Origin: Klebsiella pneumoniae
GTDB taxonomy: Bacteria > Pseudomonadota > Gammaproteobacteria > Pseudomonadales > Pseudohongiellaceae
Reading direction: 5' to 3'
Length of the DNA: 42,025 bases
Assembly: GCA_945902215.1 (NCBI GenBank)
Contig: CAMDML010000024.1
Coordinates: forward strand, 1 to 42,025
Shown here: one piece after another, positions 33,920 through 42,025 of the stretch
Position numbering within the stretch: the first letter of the stretch is position 1
How the letters are laid out: every line of letters begins with the position of its first letter
Translations under genes and position numbers: made by a program
Notes under the pieces: model-generated
Database searches by the model: none
Seen by the model: the letters and a program-made list of their open reading frames with translations, nothing else
Told to the model about the DNA's origin: nothing

Positions 33920-35134
33920 TCAACCTTCAAAGCGTTCGAACACCAGCGTGGCGTTGGTGCCGCCAAAGCCGAAGCTGTTCGACATCACGGTATTGAGTTT
34001 GCGTTTGGTCATTTCGCGCACGATCGGCACATCGGCCACGGCGGGATCGAGGTTGTCGATGTGGGCGGAGGCAGCGATGAAATCGTTCTGCATCATCAGG
34101 ATGCTGTAGATCGCTTCTTGCACGCCGGTGGCGCCCAGTGAGTGACCGGTGAGTGATTTGGTGGAGCTGATTGCAGGAATATTGGTGCCGAAGGTGGCGC
34201 GGATGGCTTCCACTTCCTTTACATCACCCACCGGTGTGCTGGTGCCGTGCGTATTGATGTAATCGATTGGGCGCTTGGCAGTAGCCATTGCCATTTGCAT
34301 GCAGCGCGCTGCACCTTCGCCGGATGGTGCCACCATGTCGGAGCCGTCGGAAGTGGCGCCATAGCCGGTTAACTCCGCGTAAATCTTTGCGCCGCGGGCC
34401 AGCGCATGATCCAGTGCTTCAATCACGAGAACACCGCCACCGCCGGCAATCACGAAACCATCGCGGTCCGCATCATAGGCGCGTGATGCGCGATCTGGAG
34501 TGGCATTGTATTTGGTAGACAAGGCACCCATCGCGTCGAACATGCAGCTCAGGGTCCAATGCTCAGCTTCACCACCGCCGGCGAAGACCACGTCCTGCTT
34601 GTTCAGCTGAATCAGTTCCATGGCGTTGCCGATGCAGTGCGCGCTGGTTGCGCAGGCGGAAGAGATTGAATAGTTGACGCCCTTGATGTGGAAGGGCGTA
34701 GCGAGACAGGCAGATACAGTGCTGCCCATGGTGCGGGTAACGCGATAAGGTCCGATGCGCTTGAGGCCTTTCTCGCGCAGGATGTCGGCGGTTTCAACCT
34801 GATCTTCGGTGGAGGAGCCGCCGGCGCCCATGATGATGCCGGTGCGGATGTTGGAGACTTGTTCGGGGGTAAGGCCGGAATCTGCGATGGCCTGCTTCAT
34901 GCTGATGTAACCGTAAGCGGCGGCGGCACCCATGAAACGCAGATCCTTGCGATCGATGTGCGGGGTAAAATCCATGTCCACGGCACCGGCTACGTGGCTG
35001 CGCATGCCGCGGGCTTCATACTCAGGGCGGAACACGATGCCGCTTTTGCCCTGTTGCAGTGAAGCCAGGACTGTTGGCAGGTCGGTTCCTATGCAGGAAA
35101 CGATACCCATCCCGGTGACAACGACGCGACGCAT
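33920..35134 (-). CDS. fabB: Beta-ketoacyl-ACP synthase I
   Basis: Condensing enzyme needed to elongate the cis-3-decenoyl intermediate made by FabA, and so for unsaturated fatty acids. The ATG at 35134, after AGAGG with 6-base spacing, gives 404 residues starting [16 protein letters not shown]. The Cys-His-His triad is in [25 protein letters not shown] and [14 protein letters not shown]; the C-terminal [15 protein letters not shown] is intact. Pairing with fabA, and closer similarity to FabB than to FabF in these segments, fix the type. It follows fabA by 93 bp, and that spacer carries four 12-bp tandem units. Confidence 0.95.
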   Translation of the reverse strand: MRRVVVTGMGIVSCIGTDLPTVLASLQQGKSGIVFRPEYEARGMRSHVAGAVDMDFTPHIDRKDLRFMGAAAAYGYISMKQAIADSGLTPEQVSNIRTGIIMGAGGSSTEDQVETADILREKGLKRIGPYRVTRTMGSTVSACLATPFHIKGVNYSISSACATSAHCIGNAMELIQLNKQDVVFAGGGEAEHWTLSCMFDAMGALSTKYNATPDRASRAYDADRDGFVIAGGGGVLVIEALDHALARGAKIYAELTGYGATSDGSDMVAPSGEGAARCMQMAMATAKRPIDYINTHGTSTPVGDVKEVEAIRATFGTNIPAISSTKSLTGHSLGATGVQEAIYSILMMQNDFIAASAHIDNLDPAVADVPIVREMTKRKLNTVMSNSFGFGGTNATLVFERFEG

Positions 35135-35156
35135 AACAACCTCTTTCAACGCTTTC

Positions 35157-35204
35157 TGATAACTACTCTAATAGCTATTCTAATAGCTATTCTAGTAGCT
35201 ACTC
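35157..35204 (-). repeat. Four 12-bp tandem units in the fabA-fabB spacer
   Basis: Read on the minus strand: GAGTAGCTACTA, GAATAGCTATTA, GAATAGCTATTA, GAGTAGTTATCA. Two central units are identical. Each contains the self-complementary TAGCTA or a close variant and a TAG triplet. The array ends 22 bases before the fabB ATG, just upstream of its ribosome site. The fabA side continues into a weaker version of the same motif (CAGTTATGC). Confidence 0.85.
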
Positions 35205-35227
35205 GCATAACTGCCCAGATAAACGGC

Positions 35228-35758
35228 TCAGCTCAGGCTATCGTCCGGCTTGAACAAACCCACTTTCAGGCCATTGGCAGTATAGATAACCCTGCCATCG
35301 ACAGAAACCTGGCCATCGGCGATGCCCATCACGAGTTTGCGCTCAATCAGGCGTTTGATATCGAGTTCGTAAACCACTTTCTTGCAAGTCGGCAAAATTT
35401 CACCAGTAAATTTCACTTCGCCACAACCCAAGGCGCGACCTTTGCCCGGGTTGCCGCGCCAGCCGAGGAAGAAACCAACCAGCTGCCACATGGCATCGAG
35501 CCCCAGACAGCCCGGCATAACCGGATCACTTTCGAAATGACAGCCGAAAAACCACAGGTCGGGATGGATGTCGAGCTCTGCCAGCACGCGGCCTTTGCCT
35601 TCGCTGCCGCCGGTTGAGCTGATATCAACGACGCGATCCACCATCAGCATTTGGCCCAAGGGAAGGCGGGCATTGCCGGGCCCGAACATCTTGCCGTGGC
35701 CGCAACTGAGCAGCTCATCGCGGGTGTAACTGTGCTTGGGAATGAACGCTGAGGTCAT
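35228..35758 (-). CDS. fabA: 3-hydroxydecanoyl-ACP dehydratase/isomerase
   Basis: Introduces the double bond of unsaturated fatty acids by dehydrating 3-hydroxydecanoyl-ACP and isomerising the product. The ATG at 35758 gives 176 residues, near the 172 of E. coli; the frame extends 18 codons further upstream without family similarity. The hot-dog fold carries the catalytic His in [15 protein letters not shown] and the Asp in [16 protein letters not shown]. The [13 protein letters not shown] and [16 protein letters not shown] strands are also clear. It is first in a likely fabA-fabB-DsbD-alpha-pilU transcript and is divergent from the mannose genes. Confidence 0.96.
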   Translation of the reverse strand: MTSAFIPKHSYTRDELLSCGHGKMFGPGNARLPLGQMLMVDRVVDISSTGGSEGKGRVLAELDIHPDLWFFGCHFESDPVMPGCLGLDAMWQLVGFFLGWRGNPGKGRALGCGEVKFTGEILPTCKKVVYELDIKRLIERKLVMGIADGQVSVDGRVIYTANGLKVGLFKPDDSLS

Positions 35759-35810
35759 ATCTTGAATACGTGGTCGGTCTGGCACCGGAGACCCGGCAAA
35801 AAAGAGGTTC

Positions 35811-35816
35811 ATTATA
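35811..35816 (-). promoter_or_regulatory. Perfect -10 hexamer (TATAAT) upstream of fabA
   Basis: TATAAT on the minus strand, about 50 bases before the fabA ATG. No good -35 was found 16-18 bases upstream, so this is a candidate only. A matching TATAAT faces the other way at 35864-35869. Confidence 0.35.
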
Positions 35817-35863
35817 TAGTGAGATGTTTACGGAAGCCCTAATATTTTCGCCGCCAATGTGGC

Positions 35864-35869
35864 TATAAT
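35864..35869 (+). promoter_or_regulatory. Perfect -10 hexamer (TATAAT) upstream of the mannose genes
   Basis: TATAAT on the plus strand about 55 bases before the ATG at 35923. The -35 region is weak. It is back-to-back with the fabA candidate, with 47 bp between the hexamers. Confidence 0.35.
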
Positions 35870-35922
35870 CCCTGTGAAATTTGCAGTTTTATGCGTCTAG
35901 TCAAGCAGGACTTCCTTTCAAC

Positions 35923-37374
35923 ATGCTCATTCCGGTCATTATGGCAGGCGGGGTCGGATCGCGGCTCTGGCCCGCGTCCCGCGAAGCATTTCCCAAACAG
36001 TTTTTGAGCTTAGCTGCTGCGGATGCGGACCACGCTGGTTCCTTGTTTCAGCAGAGTTTGCAGCGGCTGGACGGTTTGCAAGAACTGGCAGCGCCCATCA
36101 TCGTGTGCAACAGCGAACACCGCTTTCTGGTAGCCGAACAGTTGCGGCAGTTGGGCATTACGGACGCGACTATTATTCTTGAGCCTGTGGGGCGCAACAC
36201 CGCGCCCGCTGTGGCGCTGGCTGCATTGGCTGCGCGTAGCCGTTCGGATGCAGCGTGCCTGCTCGTGTTGGCGGCCGATCATGTGATTGCCAATGTCAGC
36301 GCATTTCACCAGGCAGTGCTCGCAGGCAAGGCGGCCGCCGATCATGGCAAGCTTGTTACGTTTGGTATTGTCGCCACGCGACCCGAGACAGGTTATGGCT
36401 ACATTAAGCGGGGTGCCCTGGCTTTTGCTGATCCTCTGATAAAAAGTCTGTCAGTGGTACATGCAGTGGAGCGCTTCGTTGAGAAACCTGATTTGCAAAC
36501 GGCGCAAGCATATTTGGCCTCTGGTGCTTATTACTGGAACAGCGGCATGTTCTTGTTTAATGCTGCACGCTATCTGGAAGAACTGGGAACCTTTGAGCCC
36601 GAGATCTTGCGCGTGTGCGCAGACTCTTGGCGGGCAGCAACACCCGATCTGGATTTCACCCGCATAGCGCCTGAGTTGTTCAAGGCCTGCCCATCCAAAT
36701 CGATCGATTACGCGGTGATGGAACTTACCAAAGGCGCTGTCGTGGTGCCGCTGGACGCTGGCTGGAACGATCTTGGTGCTTGGTCCTCCGTGTGGGAGCA
36801 GGCCACGCACGATGCCAACGGCAACGCTGTTCGCGGCGATGTGCTGTTGCATGAAGCCACAGATTCATTTGTGCAGGCGGAATCGCGCCTGGTCGCACTG
36901 GTGGGAATGGACAATACCGTAGTGGTTGAAACTGCCGATGCCGTGTTGGTAGCGCACAAGGATCGGGTGCAGGATGTGAAGGAAATCGTGCGGCGTCTCG
37001 GTGTGTTGAAGCGCACCGAGACCCTGCTGCACAAGAAAGTATACCGGCCCTGGGGTTCCTACGAAGGCCTCGCGACCGAGCCGGGTTTTCAGGTGAAACG
37101 CATTATCGTCAACCCTGGTGCCGCGCTGTCATTGCAACTGCATTACCACCGCGCTGAGCACTGGATCGTGGTGCAGGGCACCGCCACGGTCACCTGCGGC
37201 GATAACAGTTTTGAACTGTACGCAAATCAGTCCACGTATATACCGCAGGAAACCCGCCACCGGCTGGAGAACCGCACTACAGAACCGCTGACACTGATCG
37301 AAGTGCAGTGCGGCGCTTATCTGGGCGAAGACGATATCGTGCGCTTCGAGGATATCTACGGGCGCCAGAAATGA
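35923..37374 (+). CDS. manC: Bifunctional mannose-1-phosphate guanylyltransferase / mannose-6-phosphate isomerase
   Basis: Makes GDP-mannose from mannose-1-phosphate and GTP, and in the fused C-terminal half isomerises fructose-6-phosphate and mannose-6-phosphate. The ATG at 35923 gives 483 residues (AlgA of P. aeruginosa has 481). The pyrophosphorylase part has VIMAGGVGSRLWPASREAFPKQ split by no insertion, EPVGRNTAPA, RFVEKPD and YWNSGMFLF. The type II isomerase cupin has RPWGSYEG, LHYHRAEHWIVVQG (metal ligands) and YIPQETRHRLEN. It could also be named algA, cpsB or xanB. manB follows 21 bp later; together they feed O-antigen or exopolysaccharide synthesis. Confidence 0.95.
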   Translation: MLIPVIMAGGVGSRLWPASREAFPKQFLSLAAADADHAGSLFQQSLQRLDGLQELAAPIIVCNSEHRFLVAEQLRQLGITDATIILEPVGRNTAPAVALAALAARSRSDAACLLVLAADHVIANVSAFHQAVLAGKAAADHGKLVTFGIVATRPETGYGYIKRGALAFADPLIKSLSVVHAVERFVEKPDLQTAQAYLASGAYYWNSGMFLFNAARYLEELGTFEPEILRVCADSWRAATPDLDFTRIAPELFKACPSKSIDYAVMELTKGAVVVPLDAGWNDLGAWSSVWEQATHDANGNAVRGDVLLHEATDSFVQAESRLVALVGMDNTVVVETADAVLVAHKDRVQDVKEIVRRLGVLKRTETLLHKKVYRPWGSYEGLATEPGFQVKRIIVNPGAALSLQLHYHRAEHWIVVQGTATVTCGDNSFELYANQSTYIPQETRHRLENRTTEPLTLIEVQCGAYLGEDDIVRFEDIYGRQK

Positions 37375-37395
37375 AAATTTGCAACGAGGTAACAC

Positions 37396-38742
37396 GTGGA
37401 TAATTTCACCTGCTTCAAAGCCTACGATGTGCGTGGGCGCATTCCCGATCAACTGAACGAGGACATCGCGTTTCGCATCGGACGCGCATACGCAACTTTT
37501 CTACAGCCCAAAAAAGTTGTGGTTGGATATGACATTCGCCTGAGCAGCCAGGCGATCTGCGCGGCGCTGAGTCGTGGCCTGATGGACTCCGGTGTGGATG
37601 TGTTCAACATCGGGTTGTGCGGGACTGAGGAAATTTATTTTGCGACGAGCCACCTGAAGATGGACGGTGGCATAGTGGTTACCGCAAGCCACAATCCCAA
37701 AGACTACAATGGCATGAAGTTCGTGCGCGAGGATTCCAAGCCCATCAGCGCCGACACCGGGCTGACCGACATCAAGCTGTTGGCAGAAAAAAATGTCTTC
37801 GCGAAGCCGGCGCGCCAGGGCAAGGAAGCCGCAGTTGATACCAAACAAGCCTATGTTGAACACCTGCTGTCTTACGTAAATCTGCAAACGCTGAAGCCTC
37901 TGAATGTGGTGTGCAACGCGGGGAATGGCGGCGCGGGCCGCATCATCGACCTGCTGGAGCCGCATCTGCCGTTCAAATTCACCAAGGTGTACCACGAGCC
38001 CGACGGCAACTTCCCGAACGGAGTGCCAAACCCGCTGCTGGAAGAAAACCGTGAGCCAACAGTCACAGCCTTGTTGAAAGAAAAAGCGGATGTGGCGATT
38101 GCCTGGGATGGAGACTTCGACCGCTGCTTCTTCTTCGACGAGAAAGGTGGCTTCATTGAGGGCTATTACATCGTAGGCCTCTTGGCCGAAGCGTTTCTGA
38201 AACGCCATCCGGGCAGCAAGATCATTCACGACCCGCGCCTGCTGTGGAACACGGAAGCGGTCGTGAAGGAATTCGGCGGTACTACAGTGCAGTGCAAATC
38301 CGGCCATGCCTTTATCAAGGAAATGATGCGCAAAGAAGATGCGATCTACGGTGGCGAGATGAGTGCCCACCATTATTTCCGCGACTTCTTCTACTGCGAC
38401 AGCGGCATGGTGCCGTGGTTACTGGTGCTGGAGTTGATGGTTACAAGTGGCAAGCCATTGTCACGGTTGGTGGAGGAAGCCATTGCGCGCTTCCCGGCCA
38501 GCGGTGAAATCAACCGCACGGTCAACGATGCGCAAGCGGTAATTGACCGTGTGCTGGCGCATTACAAGCCCCGCGCTCTCGGCATCGACTACACCGATGG
38601 CGTCAGCATCAGTTTTGCCGACTGGCGCTTCAATCTGCGGATGTCCAACACCGAACCCGTGATTCGTTTGAATGTGGAATCACGTGGCGACATAGCCCTG
38701 ATGCAGCGCAAAACCGCCGAAATACTGGCCTTGATGGCTTAG
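37396..38742 (+). CDS. manB: Phosphomannomutase (ManB/CpsG, alpha-D-phosphohexomutase family)
   Basis: Interconverts mannose-6-phosphate and mannose-1-phosphate, the step between the two activities of ManC; relatives such as AlgC also act on glucose phosphates. It starts at a GTG (37396) with GAGG seven bases upstream and has 448 residues. Motifs are [12 protein letters not shown], the phosphoserine loop [13 protein letters not shown], the metal loop [10 protein letters not shown], the sugar-binding [10 protein letters not shown] and the phosphate-binding [12 protein letters not shown]. The sequence runs closely along E. coli CpsG. The stop is followed by a short irregular repeat. Confidence 0.94.
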   Translation: MDNFTCFKAYDVRGRIPDQLNEDIAFRIGRAYATFLQPKKVVVGYDIRLSSQAICAALSRGLMDSGVDVFNIGLCGTEEIYFATSHLKMDGGIVVTASHNPKDYNGMKFVREDSKPISADTGLTDIKLLAEKNVFAKPARQGKEAAVDTKQAYVEHLLSYVNLQTLKPLNVVCNAGNGGAGRIIDLLEPHLPFKFTKVYHEPDGNFPNGVPNPLLEENREPTVTALLKEKADVAIAWDGDFDRCFFFDEKGGFIEGYYIVGLLAEAFLKRHPGSKIIHDPRLLWNTEAVVKEFGGTTVQCKSGHAFIKEMMRKEDAIYGGEMSAHHYFRDFFYCDSGMVPWLLVLELMVTSGKPLSRLVEEAIARFPASGEINRTVNDAQAVIDRVLAHYKPRALGIDYTDGVSISFADWRFNLRMSNTEPVIRLNVESRGDIALMQRKTAEILALMA

Positions 38743-38749
38743 GACCCTT

Positions 38750-38793
38750 AGCTGTAACAACTACCAAGTGTAACATCTAGCTGCAACAACGCG
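38750..38793 (+). repeat. Irregular 13-16-bp repeats directly after manB
   Basis: Three successive units, AGCTGTAACAACTACC, AAGTGTAACATCT and AGCTGCAACAACGCG, share the core G-T/C-AACA. They start eight bases after the manB stop. Weaker than the other arrays. Confidence 0.45.
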
Positions 38794-38851
38794 CCCGCCA
38801 CAATATCTGCACAATGTGTTGTTTGCTGACACCGATCAGCAGAGTCTGCAT

Positions 38852-38879
38852 TTGGGATTCGCAAAAAGGGCTATATACT
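38852..38879 (+). promoter_or_regulatory. Candidate sigma-70 promoter for the exported-protein pair
   Basis: TTGGGA (38852-38857) and TATACT (38874-38879) with a 16-bp spacer predict a start near 38886, leaving a leader of about 120 bases. In that leader CTTGCGCT (38887-38894) can pair with AGCGCAAG (38945-38952). Sequence-only prediction. Confidence 0.4.
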
Positions 38880-39008
38880 CACCTTGCTTGCGCTGTGTTC
38901 GGGGCAAGGGCTTGGTCCCTGACCCTGACCCTAACAAAGCTGCAAGCGCAAGGGCGGGAAAATCGCTTGAAAACAACAATAAAAACCACATAAAAAAAGT
39001 ACTGCAAA

Positions 39009-40409
39009 ATGCCAATCAAACTTCAGACCCGATTTCAGAAAAAGTTACTCGTAGTCGCGCTAACCATTGCCGGTTCATTCGGCGCTGCCGCGCTGGCGCA
39101 GGAAACCGCACAGATTGATTTCACCAGTGTGGGCCGCGGCGCACCGCTCACCGCAGACATTAATACCTACGATTTTACCGGTGCCACCATGCGCCGGCCA
39201 AACGTGTTCGGGGGCGGCCCCGCCAACGAACCGCCGATTTTTACCGGTGGTGCTGAACCTGGCCAGACCCCGCCCGGCATTCAACCCTTGCCGGTGGATA
39301 TTTTCACCAGCACCGACTTTTACAAGGACCGCGCCTTGTGGAGCGATCCGCGCTATTTCCGCTGCAACACGCCGGGAGCGCTTGAGGATTTGTGGGGCGG
39401 CAACCGCTCAGGGTTGATCGGCGACGATCCGCCGCGCAGCGCAGCCTGGGGCCATTGCGACCGCGACTATCCGCGTGAAGCCATTGTCAGTCCTTACAAT
39501 TTTGCGACGGCACAGGAACACTACGAAGCACTTCTGGCCGAAACCAATGCTCGTGGCGGCCCTACTGAGCACACCTACGCAACGCTGCCCGGTGAATGGA
39601 CTGGCCAGTACATGCATCCCGGCCGCACGCCCGGCAACGGGTACTGGTATCGCATGCGCCACAACCAGATGCCAACCATCCTGTCGCTGCTGACCCCCGA
39701 ATACCAGACCCGCATGGTGCAGGAGGCCTACCACCACGCGAATACCAACGCCGCACAGTGGCCGTCGCAGTACTGCTGGCCGGAAGGTTTCATGCGGCGC
39801 TGGCATGAAGCGGCAGTGTGGGATCACTACATCATGGTCACGCCGCACATGGTGCAGATCCTTGCTGGGGTTGCGCGCAACTTCATAACCAATATCCACG
39901 TCGGTCGCGAATTCAACATGGAAGGCGCGGTGCCGCGTCTTGGTGCCGACGTGCCGCGCTGGTATGGTGAAACGATCGGCTTCTGGGACAACGACACGCT
40001 GATCACCTGGACCTCGAACATTCAGGGCTGGAAGGTTCACGCGGCACCAGAACATTCGAACATGATGCAGACCATCGAAATTTACTCGCCGAACCATGAT
40101 GCGGACGGCAAGTTCCTCGGCCTGAACCACGAAGCGATCTTCTATGATCCTGAGTCCCTCGTAGAGCCGGTGCGCATTGTGCGCAATTACCTGAAAACGG
40201 GCGATTTCACCGAAGGCGATCCTTACGTATTTATCGAATGCACGCAGTCGATTTTCCCGATCGACGGGCGCGCGACCCCGGTGTCGCCCGGCCAGACCAT
40301 TGAGTACACGGTCCCCGACATGCTCGGCCGGCCGTGGGCTGAAATCTGGGAGCAGTTCGAACAGGGCATGGAAAAGCCTGAGGAAGCCGACATATTCAGT
40401 TTCCCGTAA
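39009..40409 (+). CDS. Exported protein of unknown function paired with a DUF6152 protein
   Basis: 466-residue protein with a signal peptide ([20 protein letters not shown]). The mature part is rich in Trp, Tyr, Pro and His and has three cysteines or more (for example FRCNTPG, GHCDRDY and QYCWPEG). The segment [21 protein letters not shown] resembles a motif (W-x-G-DTL-x-x-x-T-x-N) I recall from uncharacterised exported proteins of gammaproteobacteria and acidobacteria that occur beside DUF6152 proteins. No enzyme signature is evident. The start lacks a strong ribosome site. It forms a pair with the DUF6152 gene 60 bp downstream. I do not assign a function. Confidence 0.8.
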   Translation: MPIKLQTRFQKKLLVVALTIAGSFGAAALAQETAQIDFTSVGRGAPLTADINTYDFTGATMRRPNVFGGGPANEPPIFTGGAEPGQTPPGIQPLPVDIFTSTDFYKDRALWSDPRYFRCNTPGALEDLWGGNRSGLIGDDPPRSAAWGHCDRDYPREAIVSPYNFATAQEHYEALLAETNARGGPTEHTYATLPGEWTGQYMHPGRTPGNGYWYRMRHNQMPTILSLLTPEYQTRMVQEAYHHANTNAAQWPSQYCWPEGFMRRWHEAAVWDHYIMVTPHMVQILAGVARNFITNIHVGREFNMEGAVPRLGADVPRWYGETIGFWDNDTLITWTSNIQGWKVHAAPEHSNMMQTIEIYSPNHDADGKFLGLNHEAIFYDPESLVEPVRIVRNYLKTGDFTEGDPYVFIECTQSIFPIDGRATPVSPGQTIEYTVPDMLGRPWAEIWEQFEQGMEKPEEADIFSFP

Positions 40410-40469
40410 GGTTTCCGTAAGGTTGGTCGCGTATAGTAGAAACAAGTAACAGTGCAGGAGATAACGCAT

Positions 40470-40955
40470 ATGAAAACCCGAAGCAAAATCAGCGCTCTTT
40501 GTGCCACGGCACTCGTATTGGCAGGGATACCCTTTGCTGCCGTAAAGGCACATCATTCCTTCGCGATGTACGACCTGAATACCATGAAAGTATTCACCGG
40601 TGTCGTCATTCGTATTGACCCGCAGCCGAACCATCTGCAGATTTATTTCGCGCCGATGAATGAAGATCGCAAGAACGTGGAGCGCGATGCTGCCGGCGAA
40701 CCTGTATCCTGGGCTGTTGAGATGGGCGGTTCGGCCCAAATGGCACGGGATGGTTTGTCGGTGAATTCGTTTCCGCCAGGCACAGTATTCAGTATGGGGC
40801 TGCATCCGCTGCGTAACGGCGAAAATGCCGGCACTCTTGAAGGCGGCTTGTTCCGTTGCCCCGATCGCACCCCGCCTGCCGCTGGCATGCACTGCGATTC
40901 AGTGGAAGGGAATATCCTGATCGGCCGTGAGCCGCTGGCCATCGCAATACCGTAG
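40470..40955 (+). CDS. DUF6152-family exported protein
   Basis: 161-residue protein with a signal peptide (ALCATALVLAGIPFAAVKA) and the mature N-terminus HHSFAMYDLNTMKVFTGVV, which is the hallmark of DUF6152 (HHSF-A-x-[FY]-D with a following strand). The ATG at 40470 follows GGAG. Family function is unknown; the two N-terminal histidines after cleavage suggest a metal site, which is inference. Two cysteines near the C-terminus (LFRCPDR and MHCDSV) could form a disulfide in the periplasm. It is probably co-transcribed with the 466-residue gene upstream, and a perfect hairpin follows the stop. Confidence 0.85.
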   Translation: MKTRSKISALCATALVLAGIPFAAVKAHHSFAMYDLNTMKVFTGVVIRIDPQPNHLQIYFAPMNEDRKNVERDAAGEPVSWAVEMGGSAQMARDGLSVNSFPPGTVFSMGLHPLRNGENAGTLEGGLFRCPDRTPPAAGMHCDSVEGNILIGREPLAIAIP

Positions 40956-40965
40956 GATTTACTGA

Positions 40966-40986
40966 GCCTGCTGCATCGCAGCAGGC
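40966..40986. terminator. Perfect 9-bp hairpin between convergent genes
   Basis: GCCTGCTGC-ATC-GCAGCAGGC, 10 bases after the DUF6152 stop and 70 before the DUF817 stop. No T-run follows on either strand, so it may stabilise 3' ends or work only with other factors. Confidence 0.5.
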
Positions 40987-41055
40987 AACGTTATTGTCTC
41001 CCGTGAGTGAAATTGAAAATAGTGCTTTTACGCCCTCGGGGTGCTGCCCCCAATT

Positions 41056-41916
41056 TCAGCGCGGCACGTGGATCGATTCCTTGATGTGCTTCAGATTCGC
41101 CACGATGGTGAAGGTCATGATCACCAGCAGTGACCACGAACTCCATTTGCCGACATGCACCACTGACCACGCCCCAAGCTGGTTGGGGTAGGTCCACACC
41201 TGGTAGAACGTACTGATATTTTCCGCCAGCCAGATGAAGAAACCAATCAGCACGAAAGCGAGCAGCAGTGGCATTCTGCGTTCGCGGTCGAGCGGCCTGA
41301 AGACCACAGTTGCGCGTGCGTAAAGCCCAAGCGCGCAGGCGGCCAGATACCAGCGGTAATCACCGATGAAATGGTGGGTGAAAAAGTTGGCGTAGATCAG
41401 TAGCGCGATCAGGCCCGACATCCAGTACGGCGGGTGATGCTCGATGCGCAGTCCAAACAAGCGCCAGGCCTGAATGATGTAGCTGCCAACCGCTGCGTAC
41501 ATGAAACCGGAAAATAGCGGCACACCGAACAACTTGGTGTAGCCAAAATCCTGGTAACTCCATGAGCCGATTGCATCAGAGGTCTTGAACACTTCCAGCG
41601 CAAAGCCGATCAGGTGGAACAGCGTGATGGCTTTCACCTCATCCAGCGTTTCCAGTTTGGTCCACAGCATCCACGCCTGAATCACAAGCGCGATCACCAG
41701 TAGCATGTCGTAGCGCGGCAGCCCGAACAAACCCGCGCGCGGCACCGCAAACATCGCCACGAAGAACAGTCCCGCGAAGAGACACGCCCGGGCCTCCTTG
41801 ATTCCGAAATAGAGGAACTCGATCAAGCCATGTGGCAGGCGCTCAAGGACAGGCAGCGACACCGGCGCAAGCAAGTGGGCGTCGATGGTCTGCAGGGAAG
41901 GGAGCGAGACTTTCAT
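41056..41916 (-). CDS. DUF817-family integral membrane protein
   Basis: 286-residue inner-membrane protein with about eight hydrophobic helices. It starts at ATG 41916 (MKVSLPSLQT); the frame opens further upstream into the next gene, without family similarity. Characteristic DUF817 segments are LIEFLYFGIKEARACLFAGLFF, in two parts around FGIKEARA, then FHLIGFALEVFKTS, GSWSYQDFGYTKLFGVPLFSGFMYA and WLAENISTFYQVWTYPNQ. Function is unknown. No clear ribosome site precedes the ATG. It lies 20 bp after the stop of the LysE-like gene, so the two are probably co-transcribed. Confidence 0.88.
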   Translation of the reverse strand: MKVSLPSLQTIDAHLLAPVSLPVLERLPHGLIEFLYFGIKEARACLFAGLFFVAMFAVPRAGLFGLPRYDMLLVIALVIQAWMLWTKLETLDEVKAITLFHLIGFALEVFKTSDAIGSWSYQDFGYTKLFGVPLFSGFMYAAVGSYIIQAWRLFGLRIEHHPPYWMSGLIALLIYANFFTHHFIGDYRWYLAACALGLYARATVVFRPLDRERRMPLLLAFVLIGFFIWLAENISTFYQVWTYPNQLGAWSVVHVGKWSSWSLLVIMTFTIVANLKHIKESIHVPR

Positions 41917-41936
41917 GGAACAGGATTGTCGATGGA

Positions 41937-42025
41937 TCAGCCGGTGATCACAAGCCGTGCCGCTGCAAGGATCAGAAAGCCGCCACCGATCCGTTTGAAC
42001 CACAACTTGCCGCGTTCTCCGGCCT
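41937..42025 (-). CDS. C-terminal end of a membrane transporter, probably LysE/RhtB family (partial)
   Basis: Only the last 28 codons and the stop are inside the window. They encode a basic loop and a final hydrophobic helix (FKRIGGGFLILAAARLVITG). This pattern resembles the last helix of LysE/RhtB amino-acid exporters, which often read RxxGGxLIGLGxxLA near the end. Assignment is tentative because so little is visible. Confidence 0.5.
   Translation of the reverse strand, partial: AGERGKLWFKRIGGGFLILAAARLVITG

Noticed and set aside
39408-40892. Minus-strand open frame (494 codons) opposite the exported pair
   Set aside because: The plus-strand proteins have signal peptides and a family hallmark; the antisense translation has none.
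1-42025. CRISPR array, tRNA/rRNA genes, insertion sequences, prophage
   Set aside because: No regularly spaced direct repeats, no cloverleaf or rRNA-like segments and no transposase or integrase motifs were found on reading both strands.

Overview
The window looks like an ordinary chromosomal segment of a gammaproteobacterium, with GC content estimated by eye in the mid-to-high 50s percent. The evidence is gene content and order: lptD-surA-pdxA-rsmA-apaG-apaH with divergent amgK-murU, trpG/trpC-crp-osmC-coq7, dusB-fis-purH-purD, aroQ-accB-accC-prmA, the fabA-fabB pair, pilU, and a CRP almost identical in its DNA-binding helix to E. coli CRP. The order resembles Pseudomonas, but several genes that sit between these blocks there are absent, so this is a related lineage with a more compact layout. 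I cannot name the genus. There are no rRNA, tRNA, CRISPR, phage or transposase genes.

Layout. 1-1780: 3' part of an M3 metallopeptidase. 1777-10527 (minus): pteridine reductase, cca, and the lptD-surA-pdxA-rsmA-apaG-apaH run (outer-membrane biogenesis, B6 synthesis, rRNA methylation, Ap4A hydrolysis). 10672-13477 (plus): amgK-murU (peptidoglycan sugar recycling) and a LOG-family protein. 13478-13843: gene-free stretch of palindromic elements. 13844-14719 (minus): htpX. 15010-18639 (plus): rpe-trpE-trpG-trpC, without gph or trpD. 18658-19973: crp and a divergent osmC-like gene. 19988-24877 (minus): dusB-fis-purH-purD-coq7. 24878-25268: gene-free, with a strong palindromic element. 25269-32011: a zinc-ribbon/DUF3426 membrane protein, then prmA, accC, accB, aroQ (minus), interrupted by plus-strand kup. 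32306-35758 (minus): fabA, fabB, a stand-alone DsbD N-terminal domain, pilU. 35923-38742 (plus): manC/algA and manB/algC (GDP-mannose route). 39009-40955 (plus): two exported proteins of unknown function. 41056-42025 (minus): a DUF817 membrane protein and the last residues of a LysE-like exporter.

The genes are mostly housekeeping. The noteworthy material is non-coding or at gene edges. First, there is a family of palindromic intergenic elements whose arms begin GGACACCCACTCG and end near AGGGCCG. The four arms with the full start motif lie just after a stop codon, reading outward from the gene. A second internal module is shared between 19381-19435 and the element at 25063-25233. Second, short tandem arrays with a 12- or 15-bp period sit at gene ends (after trpG, fabA and accC; in the 3' end of osmC; in the 5' ends of fis and the LOG gene; an irregular one after manB). 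Third, some proteins deviate from their families: a Cca whose HD domain is gutted, a free-standing DsbD alpha domain, and a five-cysteine LptD.
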